Assembly (NCBI GenBank): GCA_017548425.1
Contig: JAFZAB010000038.1
Location: 1 to 37,787 of the forward strand
Length of the DNA: 37,787 nt
Direction of reading: 5' to 3'
From: Victivallales bacterium
Lineage (GTDB): Bacteria; Verrucomicrobiota; Lentisphaeria; Oligosphaerales; Oligosphaeraceae
Both the position numbers and the translations under genes were made by a program. Positions 6,819 to 15,515 of the stretch are shown here, one piece after another; position 1 is the stretch's first letter; every line of letters begins with the position of its first letter. The notes under the pieces were generated by a model. That model saw only the letters and a list, made by a program, of their open reading frames with translations. It did no database searches and was not told the origin of the DNA.

Positions 6819-9146
6819 ATGGAAAACATGTTGCTCAATGACGGATGGATGTTGTCGTTCACGCATCCTCTGACAGGACAATTGCACTGCCTTCCCGCCA
6901 GCGTTCCAGGCAATGTGGAACTGGATCTGCAACGGGCGGGATTGATCGGTGATCCGCTGCCGCCGGACGATCCCGTCTGCGAACGGTGGATTGATTTGGC
7001 GGACTGGATCTACGAACGTGATTTCACATTCGACGGACTACCTTCCGGTTGCGAAAAGGCCATGCTGGTTTTCGACGGCATTGATACGGTGGCGGCCGTC
7101 TATCTGAATGGCGAGAAGCTGTTCGACTGCGCGAACATGTTCATTGAGCACCAGGCGGATGTGACAAGTCGTTTGCGTATGGGAGCAAATCACTTGCGTG
7201 TTGAAATCACATCGCCGGAAATTGCGTCGCGGCAGTTTGTGCAGACGCCGTTTTCGTCCATGCGGCATCCGACGTCCGCCTGCCTGCGGAAGGCGCGGCA
7301 TAGTTGGGGATGGGACAATTCGCCTGTGCGGGTCACATCCGGTCTATGGCGCGGCGTCCATCTCGACTTTCTTCCTGCTGTGCGCTTCCTGTCTGTCTAT
7401 ACCTATACGGAAAGCGTCAGCGACGACTGGAGCCGCGCAAGTCTCGGCTGCCGCTACACGTTTACGTCGCCGGATCGTGACTTGAGCCATTACCGCCTGA
7501 AAATCCGGATGTCTTTCAAGGGCGAAACCGTGTTGGAACGTGAGACGTTCGCAAGCCACACATCCGGAAGGCTTTGCGGCGAATTGACAATCGCCAATCC
7601 AAAGCTTTGGTTCCCTGCGGGCAACGGCGAACCGAACTTGTATGATTTCGCGTTGATTCTGACGAAGGACGGCATCGAAGTCGCGCAGCATGAACATCGC
7701 GTCGGCATCCGCACGCTGTATCTTGTCCGAAGTGAGACGACGTCGCCGGATGGAGACGGCGAATTCCAGTTCTATTGCAATGGACGGAAGATTTTCGTCC
7801 GCGGTACGAACTGGAAGCCGCTTTCGGCCTTCCATTCGCAGACGCCTGAACGCCTCGAACGCGCTCTGAAACTCGCCAAAGACTGCAATTGCAACGCGAT
7901 ACGTGTCTGGGGCGGCGGTGTCTATGAAGACACCGCCTTCTTCGACTACTGCGATGAAAACGGCCTGATGGTCTGGCAGGATTTCATGATCGCATGCGAA
8001 TTTCCGCCACAGGACGAATGGTTCCTCAAAGCGATGGAAGAAGAAGCTGTCAGCGTTGTGACGAAGTTCCGCAACCATCCGTCGCTGGCGTTGTGGTGCG
8101 GCGACAATGAGACGGACGACATGTTCACATGGGGCGAACTGATTGAACGCGGAATCCGTCCGTCCGACAACAAAGTGACACGTCAAATTTTCCCGAAAGT
8201 GACGCAGAATCTCGATCCTGCGCGTAGCTATCTGCCGAGTTCGCCGTATCTTGCGGATGAAATTGCGGATCGCCGCCTGGGTTATGGGCCGATGAAGCCG
8301 AAGACGAAATACGCACCGGAAGTCCATGCGTATTGCGGCAATCTGCCGGCGGGCGGTTTCCGCGAATTCTTCAAAGGCGTCGCATCGCATCTGACAAGCG
8401 AAATCGGGCCGCTAGGCATGAATGCGATGTCGGAATCGCCGGATTTGCTGGAACGCGAACAGCCTCGGCTCAAACGACTTTGGAATGCGGCACCGTCGGA
8501 TCTAAAGCCGCAGGACGCGCCTGGAGACGCGCATCAGACGGATCGTTATTGTTTCAACTGCTGCCAAAAGGCGAAGGAGGTCATTCGAAAGATGTTCGGA
8601 CGCGACTTCTCGCCGGAGGATCCCGATGAATTGGTGGCGGCCGTCAATTTCTATGTGGCGGATTTGTTCAAATTCGCCGTCGAATGGTGGCGTGTGCTGA
8701 AATATCGTCATACAGGGCTCTTATGGTGGTCGTTGATGGACATGTGGCCGATGGCGTTCAACTACTCCGTCGTCGATGTGAACGGCCGTCCGAAACTGCC
8801 GTACGACTATCTGCGGCTGTCTCAGCAACCGTTCGCGCTGATGGGGCATGACGCTGAAACAGAAGGCGAAAACGCCACGCTGTATGCCGTTAACGACTGG
8901 ATGACAACAGTTTCAGGCCGATATACCGTGACACGTGAGGATGGCTCTATCATGGGGCAGGGCGAATTGTCCGTTCCAGCGAACGGCAAGATGCTGATCG
9001 GAGAATTGGAGCTGGCTGTTGGTGAGTTCTGCTTCTTCTCGTGGGAGGCGTCCGCCGGAAACGGACGCAACTTCTACATGAAGCCAGGCGAACCGCTTGA
9101 TTTCGACCATTGCAGGAAATGGGCGGACAGCGTCCGTAAATGGTAA
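6819..9146 (+). CDS. GH2 beta-mannosidase, cytoplasmic
   Basis: 775 residues in the GH2 arrangement: N-terminal jelly-roll sugar-binding domain beginning with the beta-mannosidase signature PASVPGNVELDL, then RKARHSWGWDNSPVRVTSGLWR, a beta-sandwich, and a TIM barrel from about 330. The acid/base is Glu431 in LWCGDNETD, and the nucleophile is Glu528 in LTSEIGPLG. IRVWGGGVYE and VWQDFMIACEFP are further barrel hallmarks. No signal peptide, so it would act on imported beta-mannosides, releasing mannose from non-reducing ends. The C-terminal domain is short compared with classical 850-residue enzymes. It opens the long plus-strand run and has its own promoter region shared with the divergent oxidoreductase operon. 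Confidence 0.88.
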   Translation: MENMLLNDGWMLSFTHPLTGQLHCLPASVPGNVELDLQRAGLIGDPLPPDDPVCERWIDLADWIYERDFTFDGLPSGCEKAMLVFDGIDTVAAVYLNGEKLFDCANMFIEHQADVTSRLRMGANHLRVEITSPEIASRQFVQTPFSSMRHPTSACLRKARHSWGWDNSPVRVTSGLWRGVHLDFLPAVRFLSVYTYTESVSDDWSRASLGCRYTFTSPDRDLSHYRLKIRMSFKGETVLERETFASHTSGRLCGELTIANPKLWFPAGNGEPNLYDFALILTKDGIEVAQHEHRVGIRTLYLVRSETTSPDGDGEFQFYCNGRKIFVRGTNWKPLSAFHSQTPERLERALKLAKDCNCNAIRVWGGGVYEDTAFFDYCDENGLMVWQDFMIACEFPPQDEWFLKAMEEEAVSVVTKFRNHPSLALWCGDNETDDMFTWGELIERGIRPSDNKVTRQIFPKVTQNLDPARSYLPSSPYLADEIADRRLGYGPMKPKTKYAPEVHAYCGNLPAGGFREFFKGVASHLTSEIGPLGMNAMSESPDLLEREQPRLKRLWNAAPSDLKPQDAPGDAHQTDRYCFNCCQKAKEVIRKMFGRDFSPEDPDELVAAVNFYVADLFKFAVEWWRVLKYRHTGLLWWSLMDMWPMAFNYSVVDVNGRPKLPYDYLRLSQQPFALMGHDAETEGENATLYAVNDWMTTVSGRYTVTREDGSIMGQGELSVPANGKMLIGELELAVGEFCFFSWEASAGNGRNFYMKPGEPLDFDHCRKWADSVRKW

Positions 9147-9154
9147 GTGGGGAG

Positions 9155-9174
9155 GGCCGCGCGCCTGCGCGGCC
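9155..9174. repeat. GC-rich hairpin after the beta-mannosidase gene
   Basis: GGCCGCGC (9155-9162), 4-nt loop, GCGCGGCC (9167-9174): a perfect 8-bp stem starting eight bases after the stop codon. No T-run follows; instead a heptamer array starts at the next base. Could slow or stop transcription, or be the edge of a repeat element. Confidence 0.5.
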
Positions 9175-9230
9175 AGTGGTTAGTGGTTAGTGGTTAGTGG
9201 TTAGTGGTTAGTGGTTAGTAGTTAGTGCGT
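9175..9230. repeat. Heptamer tandem array, unit AGTGGTT
   Basis: Six perfect copies of AGTGGTT (9175-9216) and two degenerate ones (AGTAGTT, AGTGCGT). It lies between the beta-mannosidase hairpin and the acetyltransferase start. Each unit junction makes TAG on the plus strand and TAA on the minus strand; since 7 is not a multiple of 3, stops appear in all six frames. Confidence 0.95.
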
Positions 9231-9244
9231 AGAGACATAGGAAT

Positions 9245-9736
9245 ATGGGAATTGTCATTAAAAAGTACACGGAAGCGGATGCGGAGGAAGCCATCGCGAT
9301 TTGGAACGACGTCGTGAGGGACGGCGTGGCGTTTCCGCAAACGGATGAATTGGACACGGAAAGCGGCCATGCGTTTTTTGAAGGACAGTCGTTTACGGGA
9401 ATTGCCAAGGATACGGAAACGGATGCTGTTGTTGGTCTCTACATCCTGCATCCCAACAACATCGGGCGTTGCGGACATATTTGCAACGCCAGTTACGCCG
9501 TCTGGAAGACTTGCCGTGGACGGCATATCGGCGAACTGCTTGTGAAGGATTGCATGGCGCGAGCCAAGGAGTTGGGATTCAAAATCTTGCAGTTCAACGC
9601 GGTCGTTGCGACGAATCATGCGGCGCTGAAGCTGTACGCCCGTCTGGGCTTTGTCCAGCTGGGTGTCATTCCGGGTGGTTTTCTCATGAAAGACGGCCAT
9701 TACGAAGACATCATCCCGCATTACCATTTGCTGTGA
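9245..9736 (+). CDS. GNAT-family N-acetyltransferase
   Basis: 163 residues. Acetyl-CoA binding motif A is visible as CRGRHIGELLVKDCMARAKELG around 90-111 (R-x-x-x-x-G pattern, Arg91 to Gly96), followed by the motif-B strand and helix FNAVVATNHAALKLYARLGF. Members transfer an acetyl group from acetyl-CoA to amines; this one resembles general amino-group or amino-acid acetyltransferases, but the acceptor is not predictable. The ATG is preceded by AGGA at close spacing. It stands between two repeat features and may be its own transcription unit. Confidence 0.8.
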   Translation: MGIVIKKYTEADAEEAIAIWNDVVRDGVAFPQTDELDTESGHAFFEGQSFTGIAKDTETDAVVGLYILHPNNIGRCGHICNASYAVWKTCRGRHIGELLVKDCMARAKELGFKILQFNAVVATNHAALKLYARLGFVQLGVIPGGFLMKDGHYEDIIPHYHLL

Positions 9737-9742
9737 GAGCGA

Positions 9743-9768
9743 AGCATGATGGCGATCGCCATCATGCT
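9743..9768. repeat. Perfect 26-bp palindrome
   Basis: AGCATGATGGCGA at 9743-9755 is followed without a gap by its exact reverse complement to 9768. It begins six bases after the acetyltransferase stop. The centre contains GCGATCGC. As RNA the inner bases would form the loop of a roughly 11-bp hairpin. Confidence 0.9.
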
Positions 9769-9788
9769 ACCCATGATTGAACCAAGAG

Positions 9789-9827
9789 AAACTTCCAAAT
9801 CAATGGGTGGAAAAGTTTGTTTTTTTT
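9789..9827 (+). terminator. Candidate rho-independent terminator
   Basis: AAACTTCC (9789-9796) can pair with GGaaAAGTTT (9809-9818) with a small bulge and a 12-nt loop, followed by eight T at 9820-9827. The stem is AT-rich, hence weak, but the T-run and its position after the acetyltransferase gene support it. Confidence 0.4.
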
Positions 9828-9928
9828 CTTGTAGCCTTCATATTAATAGGTTTATCAAACACATTGGATGAATCCATGGGACAAGAGAACTCAAGGAACA
9901 CCAACAGGGAAAAAGGAGACCGATCAAT

Positions 9929-12424
9929 ATGAAGAAGAAACTGAACAACAACGACATTATGAAGATGATCACCAACGAAATTGACGTGGAGAACGCCAGT
10001 TTCGATAAACAGGTGCAAATCTTCCGCACAGGCTATATTTTCCATTTGCGCTATACGCTTGGCGCGAATCCGCTTCGCCTGACGGAGCAGATGCGCTATC
10101 TGGCGTTTTCGTACGCCGTTCGTGACCAGATCATCTTGCGGTGGCGTCGGTGGCTGGAAACATGCCATAACGCGAATTCCCGCGAAGTCTATTATCTTTC
10201 GCTGGAATATTTAATCGGGCGTCTCATCACGAACAACATCATCAATCTCGGCCTGAAGGACGCCTGCGAGGCGGCGCTGAAGGAGCAGGGGATGAAGTGG
10301 GAGAACCTTTGCGCATGCGAAGCCGACGCAGGGCTCGGAAACGGCGGTCTCGGCCGTCTTGCCGCATGCTTCATGGATTCCATGGCGACGATGGGCTTGC
10401 CATGCTATGGCTATGGACTGCGCTACGATTTCGGCATCTTCCGCCAGCGGCTGGAGAAAGGCGAGCAGCTGGAAGAGCCCGACAACTGGGTCGGCATCGG
10501 CTATCCATGGGAAGTCATGCGTTCGGAGAACCAAGTCCATGTCCAGTTCGGCGGCCGGCAGATAGTTTTGCGTGAAAACGGCCGTGAAGTCTGGCGGTGG
10601 GAGGCGGACGAGCATGTGTGCGGCATTCCGTATGACATTCCCGTGGTCGGTTACGGCGGCAAGACGGTCAACACGCTTCGCCTTTGGTCCGCAAAGGCTT
10701 ACAACGAAATCGACTTAGAGAATTTCAACCGTGGCGAATACGTTGGCGCCGTCATGAACAAGATGAAGGCGGAGACGCTGACGAAGGTCCTGTATCCGAA
10801 CGACAACACGGAGCAAGGCAAAGAGCTTCGCTTGCGTCAGCAGTACTTCTTCGTCTCCTGCACGCTGCAGGACATTCTGCGTCGCCACGTGATTCGTGAA
10901 AACACGCTGGATACGCTGCCGGAGAAAGTCTTCATGCAACTGAACGACACGCATCCCACGCTCGTGATTCCCGAACTCATGCGTATCTTGGTGGACGAGA
11001 ACGAGATGGAATGGGACGACGCATGGCGGATCACGACGTCGTGCGTCGGCTACACGAACCATACGATTCTTCCTGAAGCGTTGGAGACATGGGGGCTTGA
11101 TCTGATGCGGAAACTGCTGCCGCGTCATGTGCAGATCATCGGCGAAATCAACTTCCGCTTCCTGGGGCTTGTTCGTTCCATGTATCCGGGCGACACGGAT
11201 CGCATCCGCCGGATGAGCATCTTCGATGAAGACCATGGCAAGAATATCCGCATGGCGCATCTGGCGGTCATTGGCTCGAAGAAGGTCAACGGCGTCGCGA
11301 AAATCCATTCGGAGATTCTCAAGCAGAATTTGTTCCGTGACTTCGCGGAGATGAATCCGGAGAAATTCACGAACATGACGAACGGCATCACGCAGCGCCG
11401 CTGGCTGTTGCTGTCCAATCCGGAACTTTCCAAACTGATTACGGAGAAAATCGGAGACGGATGGATCTGCGATTTGTCACAACTGCGTAAGCTGGAAGAA
11501 TTTCTGGATGATGACGCGTTTCTTGAGAAGCTCGGCGCCATCAAACAGGCGAACAAAAAGAATCTGGCGGAAGTCATCAGCGAGACGACTGGCATCCGCG
11601 TCAATCCGAATTCGTTGTTCGACGTGCAGGTGAAGCGAATCCATGAATACAAACGGCAGCTGATGCTCGCCCTGTACATCATCATCATGTACAACCGTCT
11701 GATTGACGATCCGGACTACGACATGGTTCCGCGCACGTTCATTTTCGCAGGCAAGGCGGCTCCCGGCTACGCCATCGCGAAGAAAATCATCAGCCTCATC
11801 AACCATGTTGCGGAGGCCGTGAACAACAACTCACGGCTGAATGAGAAGCTGAAAGTCATCTTCCTGCCGGACTACCGCGTATCGTTGGCGGAAAAGATCA
11901 TGCCGGCCGCGGAGGTCAGCGAGCAGATTTCACTGGCGGGAACGGAGGCTTCCGGAACGGGCAACATGAAACTGATGCTCAACGGCGCGTTGACCGTCGG
12001 CACGATGGACGGCGCCAATGTGGAGATCTACGACGAAGTCGGTGAAGAGAACATCTTCATCTTCGGCCTTCGTACGGAAGAAGTTGAAGAAACACGTAAA
12101 AACTACCGCGCATGGGATGTCTATGACAGCGACGCGGAGATCCGCCGCGCCATCGACAACATCCGCACGAACGTGTTCAGCATGGCGGAGCCAGGCGAAT
12201 ACGACGGGCTGGTGCATACGTTGATGGACAAAGATTTCTATCTCGTGCTCAAAGACTTGCGTTCGTATATCGACATTCAGGCGAAGGTGGATGAACTCTA
12301 TCGCGACCGCAAGGCGTGGTTGCGGAAGTCGCTGATCAACATCGCCCGTTCGGGCAAGTTCTCCAGCGACCGGACGATTTCGGACTACGCGAATGAAATC
12401 TGGAATCTGAAACCGCTTATCTAG
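9929..12424 (+). CDS. glgP: Glycogen/alpha-glucan phosphorylase (GT35)
   Basis: 831 residues, the normal length for bacterial glycogen phosphorylases. Hallmarks in order: YYLSLEYLIGR (about 90-100), EADAGLGNGGLGRLAACFMDS (about 130-150), MQLNDTHP, NMTNGITQRRW (glucose-site region), VQVKRIHEYKRQ, and the pyridoxal-phosphate segment EASGTGNMKLMLNG with the cofactor lysine at Lys681. It releases glucose-1-phosphate from alpha-1,4-glucans using phosphate. The start has GGAG 10 nt upstream. No other glycogen gene is adjacent. Its stop codon touches a heptamer repeat array. Confidence 0.96.
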   Translation: MKKKLNNNDIMKMITNEIDVENASFDKQVQIFRTGYIFHLRYTLGANPLRLTEQMRYLAFSYAVRDQIILRWRRWLETCHNANSREVYYLSLEYLIGRLITNNIINLGLKDACEAALKEQGMKWENLCACEADAGLGNGGLGRLAACFMDSMATMGLPCYGYGLRYDFGIFRQRLEKGEQLEEPDNWVGIGYPWEVMRSENQVHVQFGGRQIVLRENGREVWRWEADEHVCGIPYDIPVVGYGGKTVNTLRLWSAKAYNEIDLENFNRGEYVGAVMNKMKAETLTKVLYPNDNTEQGKELRLRQQYFFVSCTLQDILRRHVIRENTLDTLPEKVFMQLNDTHPTLVIPELMRILVDENEMEWDDAWRITTSCVGYTNHTILPEALETWGLDLMRKLLPRHVQIIGEINFRFLGLVRSMYPGDTDRIRRMSIFDEDHGKNIRMAHLAVIGSKKVNGVAKIHSEILKQNLFRDFAEMNPEKFTNMTNGITQRRWLLLSNPELSKLITEKIGDGWICDLSQLRKLEEFLDDDAFLEKLGAIKQANKKNLAEVISETTGIRVNPNSLFDVQVKRIHEYKRQLMLALYIIIMYNRLIDDPDYDMVPRTFIFAGKAAPGYAIAKKIISLINHVAEAVNNNSRLNEKLKVIFLPDYRVSLAEKIMPAAEVSEQISLAGTEASGTGNMKLMLNGALTVGTMDGANVEIYDEVGEENIFIFGLRTEEVEETRKNYRAWDVYDSDAEIRRAIDNIRTNVFSMAEPGEYDGLVHTLMDKDFYLVLKDLRSYIDIQAKVDELYRDRKAWLRKSLINIARSGKFSSDRTISDYANEIWNLKPLI

Positions 12425-12469
12425 AGCTAAAAGCTAAAAGCTAAAAAAAGCTAAAAGCTTAAAGCTTAA
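12425..12469. repeat. Heptamer tandem array, unit AGCTAAA
   Basis: Three copies of AGCTAAA (12425-12445), a 3-nt insertion, one more AGCTAAA (12449-12455) and two AGCTTAA copies (to 12469). It begins at the very next base after the glycogen phosphorylase stop. Every unit carries TAA on the plus strand, and TAG (or TTAAGC) on the other. Confidence 0.93.
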
Positions 12470-12496
12470 AGCAAATACAGAAGGATTCATTAACAT

Positions 12497-13264
12497 ATGA
12501 CGACATTCATGCATAACGGCGTGACGGCGCATCGCGGCGAACCCGTCCATTATCCGGAAAACACGCTGCCCGGCTTCGCAGCCGGAGCGCTTTGCGGAGC
12601 GGATTGGGTGGAGACGGATGTCCATCTGACGAAAGATGGCGTCGCCGTCCTATGCCATGACACGACGACGGGGCGGACGGCGGACGCGAATCTCGTGATC
12701 GCCGAATCGACGCTGAAAGAGCTGCGCGAACTGGATTTCAGCCATTCCTACAGAACGGCGCATAATCTCGATGCGGCGGTTTGTCCGCGCACGGTGATTC
12801 CGACGTTGGAAGAGGCGTTGCAGATGATCCTTTGGACGAAAAAGGCGCGTTTTTCCATCCAACTGAAGGCGGACGGCATCGCGGAGGAAGTGGCCCGCGT
12901 CGTCAGACGGGCGGATGCCGTCGAATGGACAGGATTCAACGAAGGGACGTTGCAGCGGCTGATCGATATTCGCAAATTTCTGCCGGAAACGTACGTTTTT
13001 TACGATGTCGGTAAGAAAGATGTGCCAGTGGAGGACTATATAGATGTATGTCGAACCAACGGCTTCCAGGAGCTGGTGATGCACCATCAGTATGTGACGG
13101 CGGAGAAATGCGCGAAAATCCGCGCGGCGGGCGTTCTGCCTGGAGCGTGGAACATCGGTGACGCGGAGAAGATGCGGCAACTGCTGGACATGGGCGTGTT
13201 CCGCATCTACGCGGATGCCCCGCTGGTCATGCTGGATGTCGTGAAAGAGAGGGAAAAACGTTGA
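12497..13264 (+). CDS. Glycerophosphodiester phosphodiesterase
   Basis: 255-residue GDPD TIM-barrel enzyme. Catalytic and metal residues are all present: HRG (His12-Arg13), ENT (21-23), ETD (Glu39, Asp41), HDTTTGRT (His54-Asp55). The end of the barrel keeps WNIGDAEKMRQLLDMGV. It hydrolyses glycerophosphodiesters from phospholipid turnover to glycerol-3-phosphate and an alcohol; some family members act on other phosphodiesters. No signal peptide, so it resembles the cytoplasmic UgpQ type. An AGAAGGA precedes the start; an alternative ATG exists four codons downstream. It follows the AGCTAAA array and is 27 nt before the UPF0210 gene, probably co-transcribed. Confidence 0.9.
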   Translation: MTTFMHNGVTAHRGEPVHYPENTLPGFAAGALCGADWVETDVHLTKDGVAVLCHDTTTGRTADANLVIAESTLKELRELDFSHSYRTAHNLDAAVCPRTVIPTLEEALQMILWTKKARFSIQLKADGIAEEVARVVRRADAVEWTGFNEGTLQRLIDIRKFLPETYVFYDVGKKDVPVEDYIDVCRTNGFQELVMHHQYVTAEKCAKIRAAGVLPGAWNIGDAEKMRQLLDMGVFRIYADAPLVMLDVVKEREKR

Positions 13265-13291
13265 TAATCAGACGTCAGGAGACGATTGCAA

Positions 13292-14671
13292 ATGATGCGT
13301 TCCGATCAAATCATCAGTACGGTTGGCATGATCCAGAAGGACAATCTGGATGTGCGAACCATCACCATGGGTATCAATCTGTTGGACTGCCGCCATCAGG
13401 ACGTAGATGTCATGTGCCGCCGCGTTGTCAACAAGATTGAAAAGTACGCCGGTGATTTGGTGGATGTCTGTGATCAGATTGTGACGAAATACGGTGTGCC
13501 GATTGTGAACAAACGTCTGGCCGTCAGTCCGGCCGCCGACGTGGCGGCGGGCCATGACGCGGCGGGATTTGTCGCGTTGGCGAAGGCGATGGACCAGGCC
13601 GCGCGGTCGGTCGGCGTGGATTTCATCGGCGGATACAGCGCACAGGTTCAGAAAGGCGCGAGTGCGGCGGATGACATTCTGATGGAGACACTTCCGCAGG
13701 CGTTGCTTTCGACGGGAAAAGTCTGTGCGTCCATCAACGTCGGTTCCAGCCGGGCGGGCATCAATATGACGGCGGTCGGCAAGCTTGGCAAGATCATCAA
13801 GCAGTTGGCGGAAGGCAGCCGTGAACAGGATGGTTTCGCATGCGCGAAATTGGTGGTTTTCACGAACCAGCCGGAGGACAATCCGTTCATGGCGGGAGCG
13901 TACCATGGTCATGGCGAACCGGAAGTCGTCATCAACGTCGGCGTCAGCGGCCCGGGCGTTGTTCGTAGAGCGTTGGAACGGAGGATTGAACGAGACGGAG
14001 CGGAAAATCTCGGTCTGGACGATTTGGCGGAGGAGATCAAGCAGACGAGTTGCCGTGTGACGCGGTGCGGTGAGCTGATTGGACGCGAAGTCGCCAAACG
14101 GCTGGGCATTGGTTTTGGTATTGTTGATTTGTCGTTGGCGCCGACACCGAAGGTTGGCGACAGTATCGGCGAAATTCTCTATATGCTTGGTTTGGACGCG
14201 ATTGGAGCGCCTGGTTCGACGGCGTGCATCGCGATGCTGAACGACGCCGTGAAGAAAGGCGGGGCGTTTGCGTCGCAATCCGTCGGCGGCCTGAGCGGCG
14301 CGTTCATTCCTGTTTTGGAAGATTCCGCCTTGGCGGGAGCCGCGGAACGCGGCGAACTGAGCGTCGAGAAGCTTGAGGCGATGACATGCGTTTGTTCCGT
14401 CGGTTTGGACATGCTCGCCTTGCCGGGCGACACGCCGGCGGAGACGTTGAGCGCCATGATCGCCGATGAAATGGCGATCGGCATGATCAACAAGAAGACG
14501 ACGGCCGTGCGGTTCATTCCCGTGCCCGGAAAGAAGGCCGGCGACCGCGTCGAATTCGGTGGCCTGTTTGGCGGCGGGACGGTCATGCCCGTCCCGAACG
14601 TCGGCAAATCCGCACGATTCATTCAATATGGCGGCCACATTCCCGCCCCGATCCACAGTTTGAACAATTAA
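13292..14671 (+). CDS. UPF0210/DUF711 (PFL-like) family protein
   Basis: 459 residues, full length for the UPF0210 family. Family stretches recognisable by eye: N-terminal IISTVGMIQKDNLDVRTITMGI, the AKAMDQAARSVGVDFIGGYSA region, MTAVGKLGKIIKQLAE, VGVSGPGVV, SLAPTPKVGDSIGEIL and C-terminal GGHIPAPIHSLNN. The biochemical function is not established to my knowledge. A TTG six bases earlier is in frame, but AGGAG at 13277-13281 spaces correctly (10 nt) only for the ATG at 13292. Many genomes place a small ACT-domain gene (UPF0237) just upstream of this family; none is seen here, where a glycerophosphodiesterase gene precedes. Confidence 0.88.
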   Translation: MMRSDQIISTVGMIQKDNLDVRTITMGINLLDCRHQDVDVMCRRVVNKIEKYAGDLVDVCDQIVTKYGVPIVNKRLAVSPAADVAAGHDAAGFVALAKAMDQAARSVGVDFIGGYSAQVQKGASAADDILMETLPQALLSTGKVCASINVGSSRAGINMTAVGKLGKIIKQLAEGSREQDGFACAKLVVFTNQPEDNPFMAGAYHGHGEPEVVINVGVSGPGVVRRALERRIERDGAENLGLDDLAEEIKQTSCRVTRCGELIGREVAKRLGIGFGIVDLSLAPTPKVGDSIGEILYMLGLDAIGAPGSTACIAMLNDAVKKGGAFASQSVGGLSGAFIPVLEDSALAGAAERGELSVEKLEAMTCVCSVGLDMLALPGDTPAETLSAMIADEMAIGMINKKTTAVRFIPVPGKKAGDRVEFGGLFGGGTVMPVPNVGKSARFIQYGGHIPAPIHSLNN

Positions 14672-14696
14672 CATCCGAGATGGCAGAACGGATACT

Positions 14697-15446
14697 ATGA
14701 AATACGCGATTTTAGGAGACATACACGGAAATCTGGAAGCCATGGAGGCGGTTTTGGCCGCTTGCCGCGAGCTTGGTGTGGACAAATACGCATGTATCGG
14801 TGACGTCGTTGGTTACAACGCGAATCCGAAGGAATGCCTAGACCTGCTACGAGGGCTGGGCGACAATTTGGTCGGCGTCGTGAAAGGCAATCATGACGAA
14901 TACGTCTCCAACGGCAAGGAGACGCTTGGCTTCAATCCGCTGGCGGCCACCGCCGTGGAATGGACGCGGCGGAAACTGGGTCCATCGGATTTGCAATGGC
15001 TGCATGAACTGCCGTACATGCTGCATTGCGCGGTTCCAGGCTTCGGCCGTTTCCAATTGGTCCATGGGACGTTGGACAATCCAAGCGGTTGGGGGTACAT
15101 TTTCGACCGTTTCAGCGCGGAGACGAGTTTCCAATATCAAACCTTCTCGCTGTGTTTCATAGGGCACACCCATGTGCCGTTGGCGTTTGAAAAGAACGAC
15201 ATGACGATCACGGGCGGTTTCTACGAAAGCGTCCAGTTCGGTCAGAACAGGAAATATCTGATCAACGTCGGAAGCGTCGGACAGCCGCGTGACGGTGACT
15301 GGCGGGCGGCGTTCGCTGTGTTTTCGCCGAAAGAGGCGCTTGTGCAGCTGTATCGCGTCGAATACGATATCGCCACGACACAGCAGAAGATCATCGACGC
15401 GGGATTGCCGCAACGGTTGGCGGATCGTTTGGCGGTAGGAAGATGA
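14697..15446 (+). CDS. Calcineurin-like metallophosphoesterase (YfcE/MJ0936-type)
   Basis: 249 residues. Metal-binding motifs are complete: GDIHGN (Asp8, His10), GDVVGY (Asp36), GNHDEY (Asn65, His66), VHGT (His123) and GHTHVP (His157, His159), with NVGSVGQPRDGD near the C-terminus, which is characteristic of the single-domain Metallophos_2 group. These enzymes hydrolyse phosphomonoesters or phosphodiesters with two divalent metals; substrates vary (cyclic nucleotides, sugar phosphates, ApnA). No export signal. It begins 25 nt after the UPF0210 stop, so probably in the same transcript. A TGCTGAA array begins four bases after the stop. Confidence 0.9.
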   Translation: MKYAILGDIHGNLEAMEAVLAACRELGVDKYACIGDVVGYNANPKECLDLLRGLGDNLVGVVKGNHDEYVSNGKETLGFNPLAATAVEWTRRKLGPSDLQWLHELPYMLHCAVPGFGRFQLVHGTLDNPSGWGYIFDRFSAETSFQYQTFSLCFIGHTHVPLAFEKNDMTITGGFYESVQFGQNRKYLINVGSVGQPRDGDWRAAFAVFSPKEALVQLYRVEYDIATTQQKIIDAGLPQRLADRLAVGR

Positions 15447-15450
15447 GCAA

Positions 15451-15485
15451 TGCTGAATGCTGAATGATGAATGCTGAATTGATAA
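15451..15485. repeat. Heptamer tandem array, unit TGCTGAA
   Basis: TGCTGAA, TGCTGAA, TGATGAA, TGCTGAA, TTGATAA, exactly in phase. Begins four bases after the metallophosphoesterase stop. Each unit carries TGA on the plus strand. The same unit recurs at 21273. Confidence 0.92.
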
Positions 15486-15515
15486 TGATTTAGAAAAGAT
15501 GAAAAGGAGTCAACC

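Noticed and set aside
13268-14785. 505-codon minus-strand frame opposite the UPF0210 gene
   Set aside because: Shadow of a conserved gene with a clear ribosome-binding site; no domain recognised in the antisense product.
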